A stretch of DNA of 8,823 bases from positions 1-8,823 of the forward strand of contig CAJGDW010000060.1 of assembly GCA_904502115.1 (NCBI GenBank), written 5' to 3'. Below are positions 1 to 6,535 of the stretch, in pieces; the first letter of the stretch is position 1, and each line of letters starts with the position of its first letter. Source of the stretch: Paludibacteraceae bacterium (GTDB taxonomy: Bacteria > Bacteroidota > Bacteroidia > Bacteroidales > Paludibacteraceae). The notes beneath the pieces were generated by a model that was not told where the DNA came from, searched no databases, and saw only the letters and a program-made list of their open reading frames with translations. The position numbers and the translations under genes are program-made.

Positions 1-978
1 CATGGCCAATTTTTTGGTCTTAACTTCGCCTAGTTTTTTAGCATCGCAGTTTTTGTCGCCTGTTACGAATGCATAACTTTTCTTGTCGTTGTATAAGCTA
101 GATGAACCACGATAGTTCATGCGCGCTTTGCGGTCGTAGTACAATACATCGGCATTGTTTACATCCGAGTTGGTAACACTGCCGCCGTCTTGATTCCAAA
201 GGATCTTAACGTCCACACTGCGTTTAGCTTTAAGAGCGGCAACTCCATCATTGTCTGGGTATCCATCCCCTGTGTAAGTTGGAAAATCTTTGGCAGTACG
301 AACCAAGATAACAGGAAGCTTGCTGCTAAATGATACTGAAGAACCACCATTTGCCTTGATTTGAAGAATATTAGAGGTAAATTCTACCAATTCGCCACCT
401 ACGGTATAGGTCATTACACAGCGATAGTAACCCGCTTTGTTGGGACGAATGTTATCCCAAGATGCGCCGTTTCCGTCGGTATATTTACTCCAAGTAGATT
501 TATCGGTAGAATATTGCCATGCGTAGGCGTTGAAAGTACCATCTTCTACGGTAGGCAGTTCGGCTACATACAGACCTGCAAAATCGGTAAAGTCGTTGGT
601 ATTAATCGACAGGCGATTACGGATAGCTGCGATGGTAAAGTCTGATGCGGGTTCAGGGACTTCGGTAATGGTTACTGTGATTTTTTGAGTTGTAGGATTA
701 AAGGTAATGGTTACATCGCTCGCTTTGGTAAGGGTAATCACTACGTTTCCGTCTGCATCATTAGAAAGACCAGCATTAGAGCTTAATGCGCTGTATCCCC
801 AATTTTGGCTCCAAGTTCCATCGGTTATTTTGAATTTATACTCGCCGTCGGCAAGTGCTGTATAGGTTACCGTGTTGTTGGTAAGGGCGCAGCCTGCAGG
901 ATCCCATCTTAATCCGCAGCACCATTGATCTCCCGCTACGGCAGTACCTCCTACTATTTGCGCACCAGCCATGTAGTA
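1..978 (-). repeat. Tandem unit, copy 2 (partial), within the large secreted protein gene
   Basis: The second copy has the beta-sandwich (residues 815-925: GDQWCCG, YKFKITDGTW), the Ig-like domain (about 930-1020) and the first 107 or so residues of CotH (LPVILV at 1035-1040, NYRGSSSL at 1102-1109, KKSY at 1113-1116). It then meets the window edge. The catalytic half of this CotH copy is not in the window, so I cannot say whether copy 2 is intact. Confidence 0.88.
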
Positions 979-3420
979 GGTGGTAGTTGGGGTAGGAACA
1001 TCGGGAGTGTCTGGGGTATCGCTTCCGCAAACTTCCCAATCATTGATAATGCTGTTTAGCGCAGATGTTCTGCTAGTAATCCATGATTTTAACGTAGATG
1101 TACTTGAAGCAGAATAGGTATTCCATTTGCTCTTTTCTCTGCTGCCTGCACCTTGCGAAAGTACGTTGGCCAAGCTGTCAATTTTAGCATTGAGTACGGT
1201 TGCATTCAAAGCACCGTTGGTTCCAATGTGTTTAGCCCAACGTTCTTTTACCATGGCTTTAAATTTGCAGTCGCCTAAGATGCCATTGCAACCATTTTTG
1301 CCTTTGCCAGTCCACCAGAAGGGCGTTGGGAAATCGTCGTTATAGTAGGTGTTATCTTCTACCATTAGGCCAGAAGTTTTGGTATCTTGGTTGCCTAACC
1401 CCAATTCGTAATCCCAAATGGGGTTGGCTACAATCTTATCGGCAGTAGAATTTATTTGGAATACGCAAGATATACGATACGCATCGGCATTTTTGGTAAA
1501 TTCGTTGATAATAAACCAATCTGCCCAACTTTCGTAGTCGATGAGGGTGGCTAATTTGTCGTAGTCGTTTGCTAAAATAGCCGATTCCATGTTGGTAAAC
1601 ATGGCTTTTACGTCCGATACTTTTTTCTCCCATGCCGTATCGTCGGTTACGTTGCCATCATCGTCAAAGGTAGCAATGTCTTCGCGTTCGGGGTATTCAA
1701 TTTCAAACGCTTGGTCTACTTGCATATTGTAGGTAGCGATTGTTTTTTTACCTGTATTGGATGTGATAAAAGTACAACGTTTGTAGTCTTCGTTGGCACC
1801 GCTGTAACCATCGTATCTATCCACCATGTCGGTTTTGTCAAATCGAACGATGTATCCTGTATCTTCGTTTACGTTGACACGTGTTTCATCTTGGGTTATT
1901 TTATCCATAAATACGTAGATACCTTGGTATTCACCATCGATGTACATTTCTACGTATCTGCATTTTACGCCCCAAAGACCTGTCATTTGAGCGTATTGGT
2001 GGTAAGATAAGATATTACGCATAAAGGTGGCATCGGGATAAGAGGCATACAATACCCAGTCTTTGTGCGCATCGCCATCGAACATGGCAAATTTTTTGGT
2101 TTTCACTTCGCCTAGTTTTTTAGCGTCGCAATTTTTGTCGCCCGTTACAAAAGCAAAACTTTTCTTGGGGTTATTTAAGCTGGATGAACCACGATAGTTC
2201 ATGCGCGCTTTGCGGTCGTAGTGAAGTACGCTGGCATTGTTGATATCGTTGTTGGTAATATTGCCACCGTTTTCGTTCCATAAAATTTTAACGTCTACGC
2301 TACGTTTTGCTTTTAGTTCTGCCACTTGTTCGGTAGTAGGATAATCTGCAGGAGACGTTGGGAAATCTTTGGCAGTACGAACCAATACTACAGGCAAATT
2401 GCTGCTAAAGGTAACAGTTGATCCGCCTTTGTTGCTAATTTGAAGGGTATTTGAGTAGACCGTTTGTGTTTCTTCGTTAACATTGTAGGTAAGGACACAA
2501 CGATAGTAACCAGCTTTGTTGGGGCGAATGTTGTCCCAAGATGCACCATCGCCACCTTCGTAACCCGACCAAGATGTATTGTCGGTAGAAAACTCCCAAG
2601 CGTAGGCGCTTAACTCGCCATTTTCGATAGTAGGAAGTTTAGCAACATAAAGACCTGCAAAATCGGTAAAGTCGTTGGTGTTAATAGACAAGCGATTGCG
2701 AATGGCTGCAATGGTTGCAGTGGGTTGTGTTGGGTCTACGGGTGTTGCCTCGGTAACTGTAACAGTGATTTTTTTTGTCGATGAATTAAATACAATGGTT
2801 ACGTCGCTTGCTTTTGCAAGGGTAATAACGACGTTGTTGTCGGCATCTTTCGTAAAACCAGTGGTAGAGGTGAGTGCGCTGTATCCCCATGAATTGTTCC
2901 AGGTTCCATCGGTAATTTTAAATTTGTATTCGCCTGCAGGTAGTGCACTGTAAGAGACGGTGTTGTCAGTAAGGGGACATGCATCTGCCGACCAGCCTGT
3001 GCCACAGCACCAATTAGTGCCTTCTACTGCGGCACCAGCAATGCAATAACCGCTAGTAGATGAAGCATCGTATGTAATGGATGCATTCCATCTGTTGTTG
3101 TAGTAATAAGGCTTAGAGGAATCGACGGTTAAGTCGTCAGTTTGGTTTCCTGTACCCCCTGCGCCCTTGTTGAAGATGATTCTATCGGCTATCGCATTAT
3201 CGAAAGTATAGGAATATACTTCGTAGCCGTTCATGGTTTTAGGCTCTAGTGTGGCGGCGGTACCAGGCCACTCTGCAATAGCAGTTTGGGTGCTGTTTTT
3301 CCAAGCGTAGGCATGTACGTTGGTCCACTCGGGTGAGTTGACGAAATAAAGAGTAACATTTGCTGCTAGCATATTCAAGGATATGAATAGCCATAAAAAC
3401 AGGGTAGTGAGTTTTTTCAT
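1..3420 (-). CDS. Secreted multimodular protein with tandem CotH-kinase units and starch-binding-like module (partial, C-terminus beyond left edge)
   Basis: I translated the whole frame by hand: 1140 codons with no stop, open at the left edge. The start at 3420 gives a signal peptide (residues 1-20: KK, hydrophobic core, then MLAA|N). Residues 21-115 resemble a CBM26-type starch-binding module (YFVNSPEWTNVHAYAW, AEWPG, IIFNKGAGG). Unit 1 follows. Residues 123-230 form a pullulanase/SusE-type beta-sandwich (EYKFKITDGTW, then a VTI.F....KITV strand pair). Residues 236-331 are Ig-like (AGYYRC). Residues 334-797 are CotH-like: LPVVLV, NYRGSSSL with PKKSF (K419-K420), VEMYIDGEYQG, DWFIINE (634-640), TKNADAYR, NPIWDYELGLGN (666-677), FWW. 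A Pro/Thr linker (801-813) leads to unit 2 with the same order; its CotH motif is at 1102-1117. CotH proteins are known as atypical protein kinases. Extracellular kinase activity and glucan binding are inferred. The C-terminus, including any sorting domain, is not visible. Confidence 0.9.
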   Translation of the reverse strand, partial: MKKLTTLFLWLFISLNMLAANVTLYFVNSPEWTNVHAYAWKNSTQTAIAEWPGTAATLEPKTMNGYEVYSYTFDNAIADRIIFNKGAGGTGNQTDDLTVDSSKPYYYNNRWNASITYDASSTSGYCIAGAAVEGTNWCCGTGWSADACPLTDNTVSYSALPAGEYKFKITDGTWNNSWGYSALTSTTGFTKDADNNVVITLAKASDVTIVFNSSTKKITVTVTEATPVDPTQPTATIAAIRNRLSINTNDFTDFAGLYVAKLPTIENGELSAYAWEFSTDNTSWSGYEGGDGASWDNIRPNKAGYYRCVLTYNVNEETQTVYSNTLQISNKGGSTVTFSSNLPVVLVRTAKDFPTSPADYPTTEQVAELKAKRSVDVKILWNENGGNITNNDINNASVLHYDRKARMNYRGSSSLNNPKKSFAFVTGDKNCDAKKLGEVKTKKFAMFDGDAHKDWVLYASYPDATFMRNILSYHQYAQMTGLWGVKCRYVEMYIDGEYQGIYVFMDKITQDETRVNVNEDTGYIVRFDKTDMVDRYDGYSGANEDYKRCTFITSNTGKKTIATYNMQVDQAFEIEYPEREDIATFDDDGNVTDDTAWEKKVSDVKAMFTNMESAILANDYDKLATLIDYESWADWFIINEFTKNADAYRISCVFQINSTADKIVANPIWDYELGLGNQDTKTSGLMVEDNTYYNDDFPTPFWWTGKGKNGCNGILGDCKFKAMVKERWAKHIGTNGALNATVLNAKIDSLANVLSQGAGSREKSKWNTYSASSTSTLKSWITSRTSALNSIINDWEVCGSDTPDTPDVPTPTTTYYMAGAQIVGGTAVAGDQWCCGLRWDPAGCALTNNTVTYTALADGEYKFKITDGTWSQNWGYSALSSNAGLSNDADGNVVITLTKASDVTITFNPTTQKITVTITEVPEPASDFTIAAIRNRLSINTNDFTDFAGLYVAELPTVEDGTFNAYAWQYSTDKSTWSKYTDGNGASWDNIRPNKAGYYRCVMTYTVGGELVEFTSNILQIKANGGSSVSFSSKLPVILVRTAKDFPTYTGDGYPDNDGVAALKAKRSVDVKILWNQDGGSVTNSDVNNADVLYYDRKARMNYRGSSSLYNDKKSYAFVTGDKNCDAKKLGEVKTKKLAM
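979..3048 (-). repeat. Tandem unit, copy 1 (beta-sandwich + Ig-like + CotH), within the large secreted protein gene
   Basis: This is the complete first copy of a unit of about 2.07-2.09 kb. Anchor points align with copy 2 at offsets of 690 residues (Y125 with Y815) and 696 residues (W137 with W833; C148 with C844). Blocks shared exactly at protein level include GASWDNIRPNKAGYYRCV, NRLSINTNDFTDFAGLYVA and AKRSVDVKILWN. At DNA level, 2183-2222 is identical to 101-140 (40 nt) and 2651-2679 is identical to 572-600 (29 nt). Confidence 0.9.
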
Positions 3421-3457
3421 ATAGTAATGGTTTTGGTTTGTTTTAAGGCAAGTCCTG

Positions 3458-3487
3458 CAAGATAATAAAAATATTCTACAATACAAA
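3458..3487 (-). promoter_or_regulatory. Candidate promoter of the CotH-repeat gene
   Basis: On the minus strand, TTTG (3487-3484) is followed after 19 nt by TATCTTG (3464-3458). This resembles the Bacteroidota consensus TTTG-N19/20-TAnnTTTG but lacks one T in the -7 box. It would leave a leader of roughly 30 nt before the ATG at 3420. The leader is A-rich and shows no Shine-Dalgarno sequence. Confidence 0.45.
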
Positions 3488-3545
3488 ATATTGAGAATGA
3501 ATAGTATTTGAGTAGGTATTACTCGGGTTGCCCCTTGCGGATATG

Positions 3546-3576
3546 AAAAAAAGGCTACTCGTTGGAGTAGCCTTTT
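3546..3576 (-). terminator. Intrinsic terminator of the aspartate aminotransferase gene
   Basis: There is a perfect 12-bp stem (3549-3560 with 3565-3576; AAAAGGCTACTC and its complement) around a 4-nt loop. On the minus strand it is followed by a T run that ends at 3546. It lies 22 bp past the stop codon of the aminotransferase gene. It separates that transcript from the CotH-repeat gene downstream, which has its own candidate promoter. Confidence 0.9.
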
Positions 3577-3598
3577 GGGAGGGTATCGTATGATTCAA

Positions 3599-4795
3599 TT
3601 ATTTCAATACAGCCAATGCGTTTTTGATGCGGGTAAATGCATTTACCAAGTTTTCGTCCGATGTAGCGTACGACATACGGATGCATTCAGGCGAACCAAA
3701 TGCGCCACCGCCTACGCAAGCCACGTGACCTTCTTCCAATAGATACATTGCCAAGTCTGCTGCGTCTTTGATTACCTTGCCGTTAGGAGCGGTTTTGCCA
3801 AAGAATGAGCTACATTTTGGGAATACATAGAATGCACCTTTGGGTTCGTTTACTTGCAAACCTGGAATGTCTTTTAGCATATCCAACACCAAATTACGAC
3901 GACGTTCAAAAGCTGTGCGCATGTCGGCAATGCATTGTTGGCTACCGGTATAAGCGGTTTCTGCTGCTTTTTGAGCTACCGAGCAAGGACCCGATGTATA
4001 TTGACCTTGCAATTTGTTGCAAGCTTTAGCAATCCAAAGAGGAGCGGCAATCCAACCAATACGCCAACCAGTCATAGCGTATGCTTTCGATACACCGTTT
4101 ACAATAACAACACGGTCTTTGATTTCGCTGAATTGAGCGATGCTTTCGTGTTTGCCTACGTAGTTGATGTGCTCGTAAATTTCGTCGGCAATAACGTATA
4201 CATTAGGATATTTAGCCAATACTTCTGCCAAACCTTGTAATTCTTCTTTTGAGTACACGCTACCAGTAGGGTTAGAGGGCGAACACAAAATAAGAACTTT
4301 GGTTTTAGGAGTAATGGCTGCTTCTAATTGAACAGGAGTGATTTTGAAATCTTGTTCAATGCCAGCTTCGATAATTACATTGGTACCTTCTGCCAATTTT
4401 ACCATTTCTACGTAGCTAACCCAATAAGGAGCAGGAATGATAACTTCGTCGCCTTTGTCTACCAAGCACAAAATAGCGTTGCAAACCGATTGTTTAGCAC
4501 CACCCGAGCAAACAATTTGAGCGGGTTCGTAATCCAAACCATTTTCGTTTTTCAATTTAGCAACGATAGCATTGCGTAGCGCAGGGTAACCAGGAACTGG
4601 AGAGTAAAAAGAAAAATTGTTATCTACCGCATCCTTAGCAGCCTGTTTTATGTGGTCTGGTGTAAAGAAGTCGGGTTCTCCAACACTCAAGTTAATAACA
4701 TCTATGCCTTGTGCTTTTAGTTCTGCACTTTTTTGCGACATAGCTAAGGTTTCCGATTCGGAAAGTGCGTTAAGTCTTTGTGATAGTTGATTCAT
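3599..4795 (-). CDS. aspC: Pyridoxal-phosphate aspartate aminotransferase (class I, subgroup Ib type)
   Basis: The 398-residue product has the usual length of prokaryotic type Ib aspartate aminotransferases, cytosolic enzymes that interconvert aspartate/2-oxoglutarate and oxaloacetate/glutamate. Visible motifs in order: SVGEPDF (37-43), YSPVPGYPALR (64-74), GGAKQ (98-102), PAPYWVSY (121-128), SPSNPTG (172-178), ADEIYE (203-208), the Schiff-base lysine K237 in VSKAYAMTGWRIGW, and R373 in CIRMSYA, expected to bind the substrate alpha-carboxylate. The start at 4795 gives the typical MNQLSQRLNALSES N-terminus and is preceded by an A-rich stretch. The gene stands alone, divergent from the DUF2147 gene and closed by its own terminator. 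Fold and aminotransferase class are certain. Substrate choice (aspartate rather than a related amino acid) rests on overall similarity. Confidence 0.93.
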   Translation of the reverse strand: MNQLSQRLNALSESETLAMSQKSAELKAQGIDVINLSVGEPDFFTPDHIKQAAKDAVDNNFSFYSPVPGYPALRNAIVAKLKNENGLDYEPAQIVCSGGAKQSVCNAILCLVDKGDEVIIPAPYWVSYVEMVKLAEGTNVIIEAGIEQDFKITPVQLEAAITPKTKVLILCSPSNPTGSVYSKEELQGLAEVLAKYPNVYVIADEIYEHINYVGKHESIAQFSEIKDRVVIVNGVSKAYAMTGWRIGWIAAPLWIAKACNKLQGQYTSGPCSVAQKAAETAYTGSQQCIADMRTAFERRRNLVLDMLKDIPGLQVNEPKGAFYVFPKCSSFFGKTAPNGKVIKDAADLAMYLLEEGHVACVGGGAFGSPECIRMSYATSDENLVNAFTRIKNALAVLK

Positions 4796-4853
4796 TTTTT
4801 CTTCTTGTATCGTTAAAAAGGGTACAAAGTTTATAGATTCTTAAAAAATCTTG

Positions 4854-4861
4854 CAAATGTA
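4854..4861 (-). promoter_or_regulatory. Candidate -7 element for the aspartate aminotransferase gene
   Basis: The minus strand reads TACATTTG, an exact match to the Bacteroidota -7 consensus TAnnTTTG, about 60 nt before the ATG at 4795. No clear TTTG lies 19-20 nt upstream. An alternative reading uses its TTTG (4857-4854) as a -33 box, with TAAACTTTG (4833-4825, one extra base) as -7 after a 20-nt spacer. The sequence does not decide between the two. Confidence 0.5.
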
Positions 4862-4882
4862 ATCATTTTTTCGGGTTTTTTA

Positions 4883-4890
4883 TACCTTTG
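4883..4890 (+). promoter_or_regulatory. Candidate -7 element for the DUF2147 gene
   Basis: TACCTTTG matches the TAnnTTTG consensus exactly and ends 22 nt before the ATG at 4913. That implies a very short leader of about 15 nt. The -33 region is only T-rich, without a clean TTTG. Confidence 0.55.
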
Positions 4891-4912
4891 CACCGATAAT
4901 TAATAAAACGCT

Positions 4913-5338
4913 ATGAGAAAATTTATTCTTCTTTTGATGTTGGCCGGTTTGAGTACGGCTATTTGGGCAAAACCAGACGATATTTGTGGCGTATGGTTAG
5001 ACGACAATAAGGATGGTAAAACAGAGTTTTATAAAGTAGCTCCTAACAAGTACGAAGCCAAGTTAATTTGGTTGGCAAAATCGGTAGATAAAGATGGAAA
5101 ACCATTGCGTGATGCAAAAAATCCAGATAAATCACTTCGCAATAGAGAGTTAATTGGTCAGATTGTGATGAGAATGGATTGGGATGAAAAAGAACAATGC
5201 TACATTTTGCATTATGCCTACGACCCTAAATGGGGTATGACAGGAACCGGTAAAATGTGGGTAGATGGCGATGTGATGACCATTAAGGCAGGTAAGTGGG
5301 GTATAAGTGTAACGCGCACCATGGACAGAGTTAAATAA
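4913..5338 (+). CDS. Exported DUF2147 family protein
   Basis: The 141-residue product has a clear signal peptide (MRK, hydrophobic segment to about 17, probable cleavage after A19), so the mature protein should be periplasmic or surface-exposed. The mature part matches the DUF2147 pattern: ICGVWL at 24-29, a strand rich in K and Y, DGKPLRDAKNPD (61-72) followed by SLRNRELIG, YDPKWG (103-108), GDVMTIKAGKWG, and a final TRTMDR. The family is small, mostly beta, and has no established biochemical role that I know of. Two cysteines remain after processing (C25, C96) and could form a disulfide. The gene is monocistronic: a -7 box lies just upstream, and the stop codon lies inside the terminator-like hairpin. 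Confidence 0.85.
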   Translation: MRKFILLLMLAGLSTAIWAKPDDICGVWLDDNKDGKTEFYKVAPNKYEAKLIWLAKSVDKDGKPLRDAKNPDKSLRNRELIGQIVMRMDWDEKEQCYILHYAYDPKWGMTGTGKMWVDGDVMTIKAGKWGISVTRTMDRVK

Positions 5339-5367
5339 ATTTCGGGTCCTTAGGGCCCGAAATTTAT
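5335..5367. terminator. Long hairpin overlapping the DUF2147 stop codon, probable bidirectional terminator
   Basis: The arms ATAAATTTCGGGTCC (5335-5349) and GGGCCCGAAATTTAT (5353-5367) pair over 15 bp with one G-T wobble and a TTA loop. The TAA stop (5336-5338) is inside the left arm. A canonical T tract is missing on both strands. The AT-rich base of the stem gives only a weak U-rich exit, so termination may be inefficient or assisted. Its place between convergent genes suggests it serves both. Confidence 0.65.
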
Positions 5368-5368
5368 G

Positions 5369-5437
5369 GTCGAAAGTCCAAAGTCGAAAGTCCCAACTCA
5401 CAAGTCCGACCTTTGACTTTAGACCTTCGACCTTTGA
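5369..5437. repeat. Inverted array of 7-nt GTCnAAR repeats between convergent genes
   Basis: The left arm (from 5369) reads GTCGAAA, GTCCAAA, GTCGAAA, GTCC in exact 7-nt register. The right arm (5407-5437), read on the minus strand, gives GTCAAAG, GTCGAAG, GTCTAAA, GTCAAAG, GTC in the same register. About 14 bp of unrelated sequence lies between the arms. The RNA could fold into an imperfect long hairpin. The array abuts the hisB stop codon on one side and the DUF2147 terminator hairpin on the other. Its function is unknown to me; a transcript-end or mRNA-stabilising role is possible. Confidence 0.7.
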
Positions 5438-6535
5438 CTACAATGCACCTTTGGTAGATGGCAGTTCGTAGCGATAAATGTCGCGCTTAACGGCCATTTT
5501 GAGTGCTCTGGCCAAGGCTTTAAAAATACCTTCTATTTTGTGGTGTTCGTTTTCGCCTTCTGCCTTGATGTTGAGGTTCATCTTAGCCGTGTCGCTAAAC
5601 GATTTAAAGAAATGCATGAACATTTCGGTAGGCATATCGCCCACCATTTCGCGCTTAAATTGCGCATCCCAAACCAACCAAGGGCGGCCACCAAAATCGA
5701 GCGCTACACTGCATAGGCATTCGTCCATGGGTAGGCAGTAGCCGTAGCGTTCAATGCCGCGTTTGTTGCCCAAGGCTTGGTAAAATGCCTCGCCCAAAGC
5801 CAAACCAGTATCTTCTATGGTGTGGTGCTCGTCTACGTTCAAATCGCCCTTTACCAAAATGGTTAAATCAAAACCACCGTGTTTGCCAATTTGCTCCAAC
5901 ATGTGGTCAAAGAAACCAACGCCCGTTTCGATGCGGGTGTTGCCACGTCCATCCAGGTTCAAATCAATTTGAATGTCGGTTTCGTTGGTTTTGCGGGTTA
6001 CTTGCGCACGGCGTTCGCCAGCAAACAAATATTCGGCAATTTGGTCCCAATTTTCGGCTTCAAATGTAGCATCCGATTCGCCTAACTTATCGGTAATCAG
6101 AATGGATTTTGATCCTAAGTTTTTGGCCAACTGTACGTCGGTAAGGCGGTCGCCAATTACGTAACTGTTTGCCAAATCGTAGTTGCCGTCCATGTAGGCG
6201 GTTAGCATGCCTGTGCCCGGTTTACGTGTGGGAAGCCCTTCGCTGGCAAACGATTTGTCAATGTGAATGGCATCGAACGTGATGCCTTCGCCAGTCATAA
6301 TTTCTAACATTTTGTTTTGTACGCTATCGAACACTTCTTGTGGATAACCTGGTGTGCCTAAACCGTCTTGGTTGGTAACCATTACCAACTCAAAATCAAG
6401 GTTTTTAGCAATAAAATACAGGTTGCGAATTACCCCTGGCAAGAAAGTCATTTCGTCCAAACTGTTTACTTGCTCGGTAATGGGTGGCTCTATAATAAGG
6501 GTGCCGTCGCGGTCTATAAACAAGGCTTTTTTCAT
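5438..6535 (-). CDS. hisB: Bifunctional histidinol-phosphatase / imidazoleglycerol-phosphate dehydratase HisB
   Basis: The 365-residue enzyme catalyses two non-consecutive steps of histidine synthesis in the cytosol. The N-terminal HAD phosphatase (about 1-165) has the nucleophile motif FIDRDGTL (D8, D10), VTNQDG (53-58), TRKP (103-106) and GDRLTD (128-133). The C-terminal dehydratase (about 172-365) has FFDHMLEQ (208-215), DEHHTIEDT (235-243) and NEHHKIE (329-335), whose histidines and glutamates bind the two metal ions. It ends in ELPSTKGAL, like other HisB proteins. I chose the start at 6535 because MKKALFIDRDG matches family N-termini and forms an ATGA overlap with the hisC stop. The upstream ATG at 6613 would add 26 unrelated residues inside hisC. 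Compared with the E. coli enzyme, the Cys-rich zinc loop before RKP is absent (HIDKSFASEGLPTRKP). Confidence 0.97.
   Translation of the reverse strand: MKKALFIDRDGTLIIEPPITEQVNSLDEMTFLPGVIRNLYFIAKNLDFELVMVTNQDGLGTPGYPQEVFDSVQNKMLEIMTGEGITFDAIHIDKSFASEGLPTRKPGTGMLTAYMDGNYDLANSYVIGDRLTDVQLAKNLGSKSILITDKLGESDATFEAENWDQIAEYLFAGERRAQVTRKTNETDIQIDLNLDGRGNTRIETGVGFFDHMLEQIGKHGGFDLTILVKGDLNVDEHHTIEDTGLALGEAFYQALGNKRGIERYGYCLPMDECLCSVALDFGGRPWLVWDAQFKREMVGDMPTEMFMHFFKSFSDTAKMNLNIKAEGENEHHKIEGIFKALARALKMAVKRDIYRYELPSTKGAL

Noticed and set aside
1711..2010. Open frame on the plus strand inside the CotH region
   Set aside because: It is antisense to a continuous, motif-rich coding frame, and its Val/Cys/Phe-rich translation matches no family. 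It is a shadow.
2799..3005. Minus-strand frame overlapping the beta-sandwich coding region
   Set aside because: It is in a different frame from the stop-free 1140-codon frame and has no recognisable content. The main frame has clear domains here.
3935..4579. Plus-strand frames opposite the aspartate aminotransferase gene (3935-4240 and 4328-4579)
   Set aside because: They are antisense to catalytic-motif-bearing codons, lack promoters and have no sensible protein character.
5369..5437. CRISPR-like array
   Set aside because: The repeats are 7 nt long without spacers and are inverted, so they do not form a CRISPR array.
5785..6069. Plus-strand frames opposite hisB and hisC
   Set aside because: They are composition shadows of the his genes with atypical amino-acid content.
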